64,000 bases of DNA from JBLNDJ01 sp050261515 (GTDB lineage Bacteria; Acidobacteriota; Terriglobia; Bryobacterales; Bryobacteraceae), in NCBI GenBank assembly GCA_050261515.1, contig JBLNDJ010000052.1, positions 62,001 to 126,000 of the forward strand, read 5' to 3'. A program made the translations under genes and the position numbers. The notes beneath the pieces were generated by a model. The model ran no database searches, was not told where the DNA came from, and was given only the letters and a program-made list of their open reading frames with translations. Below are positions 40,406 to 48,639 of the stretch, in pieces (positions within the stretch are counted from its first letter, which is position 1; each line of letters opens with the position of its first letter).

Positions 40406-41668
40406 ATGAAATCCATGTTCCTCCTGCTCGCGGCGCTGCTCGCGCCGGGCGGGGCCAATCACACCGTGCTCACCGGCCCGGCCGCGTGGTCCGATTACCG
40501 CAACCAGAAGCCCGGCACATTCCGCAAGATCACGGTGGCGGACCTGCCGCGGCCGTACGCGACGAAGTCCGCCGGCAACGGGCCGGACATCGTGCCGCGT
40601 CCCGCAAATGCGTGGCCGAAGACGCTGCCCGGATTCCGCGTCGATCTGTTCGCTTCCGGCCTGGACAACCCGCGGCTGGCGCGCACGGCCCCGAACGGCG
40701 ACATCTTCGTCGCCGCGACCGGCGCGAACCGCGTTCACGTTTTCCGCGGCATCACGGCGGATGGGAAAGCAAAGCAGAGCGCCGTGTTCGCGGAGCGCCT
40801 GCGCCAGCCGTTCGGGATCGCGTTCTATCCGCCGGGCAAAGACCCGCAGTGGATTTACATCGCGAACACCGATTCCGTGGTGCGTTACCCGTATCGCAAC
40901 GGAGATCTCGCGGCGCGCGGAGCTTCCGAGACGCTCGTTAAAGGAATTCCCACCGGCGGCCACACGACGCGCGACCTCGTCTTCTCGCCCGACGGCTCAA
41001 AGATGTACGTCTCAGTCGGCTCGCGCTCGAACGTGAGCGACGATGCGGGCGAGTTCCACCGCGCCAGCATTCTCGAGTACACGCCCGAGGGCAAGTTCGT
41101 GCGCGTCTACGCGTCGGGGATCCGCAACCCCGTCGGCATCGCGTTCCAGCCGGGGACGGACGTGCTGTGGTGTTCCGTGAACGAGCGCGACGAGCTCGGC
41201 GATAATTTGGTGCCGGATTACATCACGCACGTCGAGCCCGGCGGATTCTACGGCTGGCCGTGGTATTACATAGGCAGCCATCAGGACCCGCGCCACGCCG
41301 GCAAGCATCCCGAACTGAAGGGCAAGGTGATCGTGCCGGACGTGCTGCTGCAGCCGCACTTCGCTTCCCTCCAGATGACCTTCTACGAGGGCAGCCAGTT
41401 CCCGAAGGAATATCACGGAGACATCTTCGCGGCCGAACACGGCTCCTGGAACCGCGGGCTGCGCACCGGCTACGAAGTGATCCGCGTGCCGCTCGAGGAC
41501 GGCAAGGCCACCGGCGAATTCGAGGAATTTCTGACGGGCTTCGTGATGCCGGACGGCAGCGTATGGGGCCGCCCCGTGGGCGTCACCGTGGCCCCGGACG
41601 GCTCGCTGCTCGTGACCGATGACGGCTCGGGTTCGATCTGGCGCGTGTCGTACACTGGGCAAAGCTAA
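40406..41668 (+). CDS. Exported PQQ-dependent sorbosone/glucose dehydrogenase-like beta-propeller
   Basis: 420 residues from the ATG at 40406. A signal peptide (MKSMFLLLAALLAPGGA) is followed by a six-bladed propeller. Landmarks are GLDNPRLARTAPNGDIFVA, RQPFGIAFYP, TRDLVFSPDGSKMYVSVGS, RNPVGIAF, NERDELGDNLVPDYITHV and GFYGWPWYYIG, followed by AEHGSWNR, all typical of the L-sorbosone dehydrogenase and soluble glucose dehydrogenase superfamily. The cofactor in the family is PQQ. The substrate cannot be named. It begins 13 bp after msrB and ends two bases before the GAF gene. Confidence 0.85.
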   Translation: MKSMFLLLAALLAPGGANHTVLTGPAAWSDYRNQKPGTFRKITVADLPRPYATKSAGNGPDIVPRPANAWPKTLPGFRVDLFASGLDNPRLARTAPNGDIFVAATGANRVHVFRGITADGKAKQSAVFAERLRQPFGIAFYPPGKDPQWIYIANTDSVVRYPYRNGDLAARGASETLVKGIPTGGHTTRDLVFSPDGSKMYVSVGSRSNVSDDAGEFHRASILEYTPEGKFVRVYASGIRNPVGIAFQPGTDVLWCSVNERDELGDNLVPDYITHVEPGGFYGWPWYYIGSHQDPRHAGKHPELKGKVIVPDVLLQPHFASLQMTFYEGSQFPKEYHGDIFAAEHGSWNRGLRTGYEVIRVPLEDGKATGEFEEFLTGFVMPDGSVWGRPVGVTVAPDGSLLVTDDGSGSIWRVSYTGQS

Positions 41669-41670
41669 AC

Positions 41671-42210
41671 ATGCCCGGGGAACCCTTCGCTCAAATCCTC
41701 TCCGAAGTGAGAGCGTTCGCCGCAACCGCCGACGATCTTGCGGCGTTGCAGAACTTCATCGCCGGGATCATTCCGGCGCGCCTGCCGTACTACCACTGGA
41801 CCGGCTTCTACATGCTCGATCCGGACGACCCTGCAACGCTCGTCCTTGGCCCGTTTCGCGGCGCGCCGACCGTACACGTGCGGATTCCGGTCAGCCAGGG
41901 CATCTGCGGTGCTGCGGTCGCGCAGAACAGCGCCGTCATTGTGGACGACGTGAACGCCGATCCGCGCTACCTCGCCTGCTCGCTCGAGACCAGGTCCGAG
42001 ATCGTGGTCCCCATACGCGCCGGCGGAGCCGTGATCGGCGAAATCGACATCGACAGCCACGACCTCGCGGCCTTCTCCGCCGAAGACCGCGAGTTCCTCG
42101 AAGAGTGCGCCGCTATCGTGGGCGCGTTTGTACTTCGATCTCGCCCAGTTCGTACCAGCCGTCCGGCCGGCGTCCCTGAATCGCAAGACGGATCGCAGGC
42201 TTCCCGGTAG
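41671..42210 (+). CDS. GAF-domain protein of the free methionine-R-sulfoxide reductase (fRMsr) type
   Basis: 179 residues. The single GAF domain follows the fRMsr pattern closely: YYHWTGFYML, LVLGPFRGAP, QGICGAAVAQN, VDDVNADPRYLAC, TRSEIVVPI and GEIDIDSH. fRMsr uses Cys118 (E. coli numbering) with Cys84 and Cys94; here Cys103 and Cys79 match Cys118 and Cys94, but the position of Cys84 reads TVHV with no Cys. Activity may therefore use a two-cysteine mechanism. It lies in the msrB run. The last 30 residues overlap the convergent gene by 98 bp and are probably not part of the fold. Confidence 0.8.
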   Translation: MPGEPFAQILSEVRAFAATADDLAALQNFIAGIIPARLPYYHWTGFYMLDPDDPATLVLGPFRGAPTVHVRIPVSQGICGAAVAQNSAVIVDDVNADPRYLACSLETRSEIVVPIRAGGAVIGEIDIDSHDLAAFSAEDREFLEECAAIVGAFVLRSRPVRTSRPAGVPESQDGSQASR

Positions 42211-43504
42211 CCGGGTCGAGCATCGCGATCCGCAGCTTGTAGCGCCCGGGCTCGAGCGACTCGGGAACCCAGAGCGCGCCGTCGAAGATCGCATCGCCGG
42301 GCAGCCATTTCCTGACGTCCGCGCTCGTGGCGATCACGGCATCGCCGATCGCGAGCGCCAGCGTATACTCGCGGTACACCGGCGCCACGCCTTTGTTGAC
42401 CCACCACGACGCCACTTGCATGCGCCCGCCCGGGGCGACCGACTTCGGATACTCGAAGCGCCGCAGCACGAAACGGTATCCCATGCGCTTCTGAAATTCG
42501 TCGAACTTGCCCGCCCAGGCTTCCGGAATCGCGCTCGACTTCACGTTCACCGACGTCACGTGCCACCGCAGCGCCTGTTCGATGATGTAGTCCACGTCCC
42601 AGTTCTTGTCCTTCCAGGTGCCCGGCACCCAGCAGGTTTCGAGCGACACCGGCGAGCGGCGCCACGCATCCTGTACGCCCGCGCGCACGACCTGCTGCGG
42701 ATAAACGTCCAGCATGTGCGAGAGCGTGCGGCCCCAGCTTTCCCAGTAGCCGCCCATGTCGCCCCAGCAGTCGAGCCGCCACCCCGACCCGCGCCCGACG
42801 GCGTAGGCAAGCGCGCGCTCCTCGTCGAAATTGACCAGCAGCGGCGTGCGCCGGAACGCCTCGAAGTGCAGATCGAGCAGTTCCTTCTGGCGCTCCCACG
42901 AAGGCAGATACGGACCCCAGCCTTCTCCCCAATAGCCCACCGTGGAAACGTCCACCGCGTCGAGGTACGGATGCCCGTCGTACCGCGCCCCGGCCGCCCG
43001 CACGAACGCGCCCCAGTGCTTCAGGTAAAGCGGATCGTCCGCATCCGGCGCCCACGCCTTCCATTGCGGGTCGCTGTCCGTGTTCGCGCGCCGCGCGCCC
43101 GATTTGCGGTACCACTCCGGCAGCGGATGGCCCTCGTCGTACGGCATCAGCCGGAAATCGAGTTTCTGGCCGTGCGCACGCGCCAGCTCGAGCGCGAGGT
43201 CGATGATCTCCCACCGCGGCTTGCCCTGCTCGGGCTCGAGTTCATTCCAGAACCAGCGGCAGTACGCGATCGAGCTTTCGGGAAACCCGGTCTTGCCGTT
43301 CGCGGCGGCGAGCTTCGCCGTCGGCCCTTCCTCGGACCAGCGCTGGCCCGCGTTGATCGGATCCCCGTTGTAGCGCTGAAACGTCTGGATTCCCATTCCC
43401 GGGTTCACCAGAACCTCGCTGCTTTCAACGGGGCGGACGATTATCGTGCCCTCCTGCGCGGAAAGCGCCGCGCCCGCTAGAAGAGCGATGCCAATCAGTC
43501 TCAA
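42113..43504 (-). CDS. Exported DUF4832-like protein with glycosidase-like TIM barrel
   Basis: 463 residues with a signal peptide (MRLIGIALLAGAALSA). Residues 30-290 resemble a clan-A-like barrel (ESSIAYCRWFWNELEPEQGKPRWEIID is the strand-helix start, then DFRLMPYDEG and AVDVSTVGYWGEGWG); the second half holds a beta-sandwich (VAPGGRMQVASWWVNKGVAPVYREYTLAL) of the DUF4832 kind. A catalytic Glu pair is plausible at NELEP and GEGW, but I could not prove it. It is probably a periplasmic glycosidase. It converges on the GAF gene. Confidence 0.7.
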   Translation of the reverse strand: MRLIGIALLAGAALSAQEGTIIVRPVESSEVLVNPGMGIQTFQRYNGDPINAGQRWSEEGPTAKLAAANGKTGFPESSIAYCRWFWNELEPEQGKPRWEIIDLALELARAHGQKLDFRLMPYDEGHPLPEWYRKSGARRANTDSDPQWKAWAPDADDPLYLKHWGAFVRAAGARYDGHPYLDAVDVSTVGYWGEGWGPYLPSWERQKELLDLHFEAFRRTPLLVNFDEERALAYAVGRGSGWRLDCWGDMGGYWESWGRTLSHMLDVYPQQVVRAGVQDAWRRSPVSLETCWVPGTWKDKNWDVDYIIEQALRWHVTSVNVKSSAIPEAWAGKFDEFQKRMGYRFVLRRFEYPKSVAPGGRMQVASWWVNKGVAPVYREYTLALAIGDAVIATSADVRKWLPGDAIFDGALWVPESLEPGRYKLRIAMLDPATGKPAIRLAIQGRRPDGWYELGEIEVQTRPR

Positions 43505-43649
43505 AGCGCCATAAGTCTAGCACAGCGAGGCGGTTTTCCTGATATAAAGGAAACGTCGGGTGAGGGGCATGCGGCCAGGCATCGCGTTTTGGTCGGCGGT
43601 GGTTGTGTTCTTTTCGGTCTTCGGGGGAGTCCTGTGCGTGTGGCGGCTG

Positions 43650-43667
43650 TTCCGGCGCAAGCCGGAA
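43650..43667 (+). terminator. Hairpin TTCCGGC-GCAA-GCCGGAA
   Basis: A perfect 7-bp stem with a GCAA tetraloop lies directly after the stop codon of the minus-strand URO-D-family gene. On the plus strand it is followed by TTATTT. It may terminate transcription. The rest of the 163-bp gap (43,505-43,667) holds only a doubtful small open frame. Confidence 0.5.
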
Positions 43668-44792
43668 TTATTTGCCATCCCCCCGGCCGGCTGGATAGGA
43701 CGTTGGCAGGAGCGCTTCCCGCTTCCGGATGCTGCCGGCCTCGGCGTACATAGCGACGATGTTGGCGGGCGGAGTGTCGGGCTGGATATTGTGGGCCGGT
43801 GACAGAATGTAGCCCCCGCCTTTGCCCAATACATCGATGCGCGCCCGCACCTCCGCGCGCACCGACTCCGGCGTTCCTCGCGGCAGCGTAGTCTGAACAT
43901 CCACTCCTCCGTGGAAGCACAGCGCGCCGCCGAAGGACTGCTTGATCTCAGCCGGGTCCATGCCGCGCGCGCTGAACTGCAGGACGTCGAGCACATCGAC
44001 TCCGATCTCGACCAGCCCCGGCAGGAACGGCCGCACCGCGCCGCAGCAGTGATACATCACGCGCGCGCCGTGCTCGTGGATGCGCCGGTTGAGGCGCTCG
44101 TGGTGCGGCGCCACCGCCTCGCGCCATGTACGGATCGACATCAAAGAACCGCGCTGATGCGCAACGTCGTCGCTGGTCCAGACGAGATCGATGCGGCCGG
44201 GGCACGCCGCCATCACGCGGTCGAGCATCCCGATGTAGAAATCCGTGACGCGGCGCATGATCTCGCAGGCAAGCTCCGGCCGCTCCATCACGTCCGCCAG
44301 AAACTGCTCGAAGCCTCGCAGATACCACGCGATCTCGAACATGCCGCCCGGATCGCCGAATTCCTCGAGCGCGATGGCGTAGTCCTCGGGGATCGCGGCC
44401 GCGAGCGCATCCGCGTCCCACCACTCCGGACGGGGCCACGGATATTCCGCGAGCGTGCGCATGTCGAGATCGCCCGCGAGCGGATGGCGTGCGATCTCCT
44501 CGTATGCGCCGAATTCGTTGGGAACCATGCGCCGGACCACGCCCCACGCATCGCGCCAGGTTCCATCGGCGAAGCGCTCGAGCGCCGGACCCGCGTACGG
44601 CTGCCGCGGATGCCGCAGGTCCGCGCCGAGGACCTGAAGAACCAGCTCGTGGCCCGATACGCCAAGGTAGCGCTCCAGCGCCGCCCAGACTTCCGGCGTC
44701 GCAAGAAAATCCACGGGAACGCGGTCCGTCTCCTTACGGTCCAGCGCGAGAAGCACGCGCTCGCGCGGTTTGAGTTCGGTCACGCCGGCCAC
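43668..44792 (-). CDS. Uroporphyrinogen decarboxylase-family protein (methyltransferase-like branch)
   Basis: 374 residues. The N-terminus RERVLLALDRKETDRVPVDF is the standard URO-D opening. Later landmarks are GMFEIAWYLRGFEQFLADV, DLVWTSDDVAHQRGSLMS, MYHCCGAVRPFLPGLVEIGVDVLDVLQ and the closing GKGGGYILSPAHNIQPDTPPANIVAMYAEA. The YHCCG and H-x-C like elements are typical of the branch that binds zinc and moves methyl groups, not of heme HemE. No signal peptide is seen. The substrate is unknown. It stands alone on the minus strand. Confidence 0.85.
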   Translation of the reverse strand: MAGVTELKPRERVLLALDRKETDRVPVDFLATPEVWAALERYLGVSGHELVLQVLGADLRHPRQPYAGPALERFADGTWRDAWGVVRRMVPNEFGAYEEIARHPLAGDLDMRTLAEYPWPRPEWWDADALAAAIPEDYAIALEEFGDPGGMFEIAWYLRGFEQFLADVMERPELACEIMRRVTDFYIGMLDRVMAACPGRIDLVWTSDDVAHQRGSLMSIRTWREAVAPHHERLNRRIHEHGARVMYHCCGAVRPFLPGLVEIGVDVLDVLQFSARGMDPAEIKQSFGGALCFHGGVDVQTTLPRGTPESVRAEVRARIDVLGKGGGYILSPAHNIQPDTPPANIVAMYAEAGSIRKREALLPTSYPAGRGDGK

Positions 44793-44839
44793 TGTAGCAC
44801 GCCCGGAGTCGCTGTCTCATCACGAGACACTTTCGCGGG

Positions 44840-45463
44840 CTACGCCGCCTGCGCTCCCCAGCGGTCGAGAACGCGCCGCCGCAGCGCGGTGCGGCCGCGC
44901 ACCAGCCGCGACTTGGCTGCCGGCAGCGAAATGCCGAGTTCCGCCGCCACGTCCGGCAGCGACCGGCCGTGCAGGTGCGTACGGACCAGCGCGTGACGGT
45001 ATGGCACGGGTACGCGCCCGATCTCCTTGTGCAGCATTTCATGAAACTGCGTGCGCAGAATGATCTGCTCCGGAGTCGGGGTATCGGCCTCGAGGCGCGT
45101 TATGCGCCGCGTGCCCTCCTGCCCTCTGGCGTCGGCGGACTCCTCCCGCGAGCGTCGCGCGGCCCTGAACCGCATCAGGCACTGATTCATGAGGATGCGC
45201 ACCAGCCACGTAGAAAACTTCGCATCGCCTCGAAACTGGTCCAGGTGCTCGAGCGCCTTCAAACAGGTGTTCTGAACCTCGTCTTCGGCGTCGCTCCGGT
45301 TCTTCAGAACGGATAGGGCCATTCGCAGGCACGTCTGATAATTCCGTGCAACGAGTTCGGAAAATGCGCCGCGATCGCCGCTGCGGGCCATTCCCACTAG
45401 TACGGCGTCGGACATTGGCCCATAATTTACGCAGTTCTCGCGGGACTCGCTTTCTTCATGCAT
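44840..45463 (-). CDS. ECF-type RNA polymerase sigma factor
   Basis: 207 residues from the ATG at 45463; a GTG two codons earlier is possible. Sigma region 2 is at about 22-90 (FSELVARNYQTCLRMALSVLKNRSDAEDEVQNTCLKAL, of which the AEDEVQ core is diagnostic) and region 4 at about 145-200 (VPYRHALVRTHLHGRSLPDVAAELGISLPAAKSRL). The two are joined by an RRS-rich linker. No anti-sigma gene follows directly. An inverted repeat, TTAAGC-TT-GCTTAA, lies upstream of the start. The target promoters are unknown. Confidence 0.92.
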   Translation of the reverse strand: MHEESESRENCVNYGPMSDAVLVGMARSGDRGAFSELVARNYQTCLRMALSVLKNRSDAEDEVQNTCLKALEHLDQFRGDAKFSTWLVRILMNQCLMRFRAARRSREESADARGQEGTRRITRLEADTPTPEQIILRTQFHEMLHKEIGRVPVPYRHALVRTHLHGRSLPDVAAELGISLPAAKSRLVRGRTALRRRVLDRWGAQAA

Positions 45464-45477
45464 CTCCACTTCCCCTC

Positions 45478-45491
45478 TTAAGCTTGCTTAA
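45478..45491. promoter_or_regulatory. Inverted repeat upstream of the ECF sigma gene
   Basis: TTAAGC and GCTTAA are separated by two bases, 15 bp before the sigma factor start codon. The site would lie in the leader or at the start of transcription. It could bind a regulator. No clear -10 or -35 was found in the 127-bp gap to 45,590. Confidence 0.35.
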
Positions 45492-45590
45492 GGCACGCGA
45501 GCCTCCATCGGGGAGCTACGGAAATTCAGTGCGTTACGAGCCGGGACTGAGACGCCCTGGCAGGTAGTGTCGGCTGTGAGACACCCAAAA

Positions 45591-47519
45591 TTACTTCTTT
45601 TTGCCGCGCAGCGCCCCGAGGGCGTCCATTATGCCCTGCGCGGGGTTCGACCCTGGTTTGCCCTGCGGCACCAGGCTCTTCAGCTTCGACCCGGCTATCC
45701 GCGCGGGGTCCGGCGCGAACGTTGGATGGGCGAGCGGTCCCGAAGCGATCGCGGGAATTACGAGTTCGCCCTTGTCATTCGAGAACGCGGTCGTGAGAAA
45801 TCCGCCGATGCGGTTGCCTCCGACCTTCTGGCTCATGGCCTGGTTGAGCACCGCCGTAAGCCGCATATTCATAGCCTGGCTCACGAGGTTGACCGTCCCC
45901 GCCGCCGCCACGCTGCCGCCATCCAAATCGACCCTGAGGTTGTTCGTGTTCGCAACGCCGTCGCGAACGTCCAGATCGCCCGCCAGAAGCGTGATATCGG
46001 TGGCTCCCTGGTTCGTGTTCTGGTAGCCAAGGAACTTGCCCACGCTAGCGATTTCGTTCATGAGGTTGAAGCCTTGCAAACGCCCCTTCGTCATCCTGAG
46101 GCTCAGGGTTCCGTTCAGCGTGCGGGCGATATCGGCCCCCGGCGCGAGCGTCACGCGGGCATCGGCCGCCGCCTGGAGCAAGCCGTAGAGCCTGTCCTTG
46201 AGCGACGTAGTGGCCGAGAGCAGCCGGTTTGCGTCCACGCCCTCGAGATTGCTCTTCAACGCCAGGGTCGCGGGCTGCGACCGTGTATCGAGCACCACGC
46301 GGCCGCTCTGCTTGCCGCCGAACGCTTCCGCCGTCAGGGGATCGAGTGTCAGAACGCCGTGGCTCAGCGTGCATCCCGAGTGCACCCGGTTCAGCGTCAC
46401 TCCGCCATAGACAATCGAGCCGACGTCGATCGTCCCCTTGGCGCTGAAACGCGCGGGAGTTTCCGAAGCGCCTTTGCCCCCGGACGGCTGGGGCTTCATG
46501 GCCTGCTGAAGCTCGTCGATGTCGAGCTTGTCGATGTTCAATTGAAAGCCCGCTTCAGGCGCGGCGAAATTCCGCACCGTGACGGACCCCTTCATGTTCG
46601 AGCTTCCCAGCGAGCAGGCGAGGTTCGAGAGCGTGGCCTGTTGCCTGTTGAGCCGCACCTCCGCATTGCGCACGTTCAACGGTTTGGCAAGCAACGCGAA
46701 GCGAAGCGAGGCGTTTTCGAGCGATCCGCCGCCCGAATAATTGGGCGAGTCGAGCGGACCTTGAACGCTTCCGTCGAGCGAGACCGTGCCGGAGCCGGTC
46801 ACACCGTCCACGCCGAAGGCCCTGGCAAGTGACAGCACGTCGGCCAGATTGGCGCCTACGACCTTCGCCTTCGCGTCCACCACCGACGTATTCGTGTCCA
46901 GAGTTCCCGACGCCGAAACCGGAACCTTCCCCGCGTTCAGAGACACTTCGCCGCGGCACACCTTGCCCCGGCCCAGATTCGAAAGCGTCGCCTCGATATT
47001 GTTGTAGAACGAGCGCGCGGTTTTGCTCGCGAGGTCCGTAACGGCGACGCTGCCGTCTTTGAGCTGCAGGCGGTCGAGCGCGAAGCCGGCTCCGCCGCCT
47101 TCGCCGGGCGAAGCGGCCGGTTGCGCGCCCGCCGCGCCGAGCGTCGAGTAGTTCCACTTGCCGGCCGCGTTCCGGACCAGTTCGATCGAGGGCCGGCTCA
47201 ACATCAGCGACGTCACGTGGACCTCTTTGCGCAGCAGCGGGAGCACGCTCGCGTGGACGCGAAGCTGCTCGACGGTCGCAAACGGGCGGCCGCTCGGAAA
47301 CTCGGGCGATTCGCCTATGACAACGTTGTCCACGGCAACCGAGAGCGGAAACAACCGCAGCCCCATCTTTCCGAGCGTCACGGGCCGGTTGAGCTGTTTC
47401 TGAAGTTCGGCCTGAATGCGGCCGCGATATTGATTTACGTCGATAAGTAGAACAAGAGCCAGGACACAGGCCACCAGGACAGCCAGCGCGATCCCGGCAG
47501 TCAGCAACGCTTTCCGCAT
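45591..47519 (-). CDS. AsmA-family inner-membrane-anchored protein
   Basis: 642 residues from the ATG at 47519, with GGAGGGGAG upstream. One N-terminal transmembrane helix (about 4-26) is followed by a long beta-rich domain. The opening VNQYRGRIQAELQKQLNRPVTLG is the AsmA N-terminal signature, and later repeats such as GTVSLDGSVQGPLDSPNYSGGG and NGTLSLRMTKGRLQGFNLMNEI belong to the AsmA_2-like C-terminal region. Members resemble bridge-like lipid transfer proteins between inner and outer membranes. It is divergent from the glycine-zipper lipoprotein. Confidence 0.87.
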   Translation of the reverse strand: MRKALLTAGIALAVLVACVLALVLLIDVNQYRGRIQAELQKQLNRPVTLGKMGLRLFPLSVAVDNVVIGESPEFPSGRPFATVEQLRVHASVLPLLRKEVHVTSLMLSRPSIELVRNAAGKWNYSTLGAAGAQPAASPGEGGGAGFALDRLQLKDGSVAVTDLASKTARSFYNNIEATLSNLGRGKVCRGEVSLNAGKVPVSASGTLDTNTSVVDAKAKVVGANLADVLSLARAFGVDGVTGSGTVSLDGSVQGPLDSPNYSGGGSLENASLRFALLAKPLNVRNAEVRLNRQQATLSNLACSLGSSNMKGSVTVRNFAAPEAGFQLNIDKLDIDELQQAMKPQPSGGKGASETPARFSAKGTIDVGSIVYGGVTLNRVHSGCTLSHGVLTLDPLTAEAFGGKQSGRVVLDTRSQPATLALKSNLEGVDANRLLSATTSLKDRLYGLLQAAADARVTLAPGADIARTLNGTLSLRMTKGRLQGFNLMNEIASVGKFLGYQNTNQGATDITLLAGDLDVRDGVANTNNLRVDLDGGSVAAAGTVNLVSQAMNMRLTAVLNQAMSQKVGGNRIGGFLTTAFSNDKGELVIPAIASGPLAHPTFAPDPARIAGSKLKSLVPQGKPGSNPAQGIMDALGALRGKKK

Positions 47520-47639
47520 GAGTCTCCCCTCCACCCGACCTAATTCTAGCCCCCCGGAGGGCGTCTTAGGAGATCGATGTCCTTCGTGACACCCCGTGCG
47601 CCGCCCAGGCATCGAAAGTAATGACCGATGGAGGTAGCA

Positions 47640-48632
47640 ATGTTCCGTCACGTATGGATTTCGAGCATTTTGATCGTGGCGCTGGCGGCGGCGGGCTGCT
47701 CGCGGAAGGGAGAGCAGCAGCAGAGCTCGGCGACCACGAGCCAGCAGCCGGAGCAAGCCGCTCCGGCCCAGACCCCGCGGGCGCCCGAGCAGGCCGCGCA
47801 ACCTGAAACGGCGCCTCAACAGGCGGCCGCTGCCGCCCCCGAGCCGGCGCGCCGGCCCTCGGCGATGTCAGAGAAGACAGCGTCCGCCAAACCCAAACCT
47901 CGCAAGCGCGTCGAGACCACGGAAACGGCGCAGGATGTCCAGTCCGGCAACGGCGGCGGCCTTGGGACGCCCGTGCCCGCGCCCCCGGCGGCTCCGGCCG
48001 AATCCACACCGCCTCCGCCCCCACCCAAGCCGGCCGTGGTGAGGATCGAGGTTCCCACCGGAACCCCTGTGAGCGTGCGCATGATCGACAGTATCGATTC
48101 TTCGAAGGACCAGCCGGGGCAGCAGTTCCACGCCACGCTGAATCAGCCGATCCAATTGGGTGACCGGACGGTAGTTCCTTCAGGCGCGGACGTCTACATC
48201 CGGCTCGCCAACGCGAAAAGCGCGGGCCACATAAAGGGCCAGAGCGAACTCGAGCTCCAACTCGAGCGCCTGGTCTATAACGGCCGCGCTTATCCGTTAA
48301 CGAGCAACAGCTACACCGCGACCGGCGCCTCGCGCGGCAAGCAGACCGCCAAAAGATCGGCCATCGGAGGCGGTATCGGCGCGGCCATCGGAGCCATTGC
48401 GGGCGGCGGCAAAGGCGCCGCGATCGGCGCGGCCGTCGGAGGCGGCGGAGCGGCGGCGTACCAGCTTGCCACCAGGGGACCCGAGGTGAAGGTGCCCTCT
48501 GAAACCGTGCTGCAGTTCACCTTGCAGGCTCCGCTCGTCGTGACCCGGTCGGCCAGCCCCGGCCGGGAGGAAACGACGGTCCGGACCGACGAGCCGCCGC
48601 CGGCCGGCGAACAACCCGTTTCGCCGAAATAG
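47640..48632 (+). CDS. Proline-rich lipoprotein with a glycine-zipper segment
   Basis: 330 residues from the ATG at 47640, with GGAGGT four bases upstream. A lipobox AAAGC ends the signal. Residues 25-140 are low-complexity, rich in Gln, Ala and Pro (linker through the cell wall). Residues 145-230 form a small beta domain (VPTGTPVSVRMIDSIDSSKDQPG, then FHATLNQPIQLGDRTVVPSGADVY) like those of outer-membrane-associated TrbI/YMGG-like proteins. A glycine zipper at about 240-285 (GGGIGAAIGAIAGGGKGAA) may insert in the membrane. The function is not known. Confidence 0.78.
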   Translation: MFRHVWISSILIVALAAAGCSRKGEQQQSSATTSQQPEQAAPAQTPRAPEQAAQPETAPQQAAAAAPEPARRPSAMSEKTASAKPKPRKRVETTETAQDVQSGNGGGLGTPVPAPPAAPAESTPPPPPPKPAVVRIEVPTGTPVSVRMIDSIDSSKDQPGQQFHATLNQPIQLGDRTVVPSGADVYIRLANAKSAGHIKGQSELELQLERLVYNGRAYPLTSNSYTATGASRGKQTAKRSAIGGGIGAAIGAIAGGGKGAAIGAAVGGGGAAAYQLATRGPEVKVPSETVLQFTLQAPLVVTRSASPGREETTVRTDEPPPAGEQPVSPK

Positions 48633-48639
48633 AGAGCGC

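Noticed and set aside
43560..43802. 80-codon plus-strand frame with a hydrophobic N-terminus in the gap before the URO-D-family gene
   Set aside because: More than half of it lies antisense to the URO-D-family gene, the ribosome binding site is weak and there is no family support. A small membrane protein of about 35 residues cannot be fully excluded.
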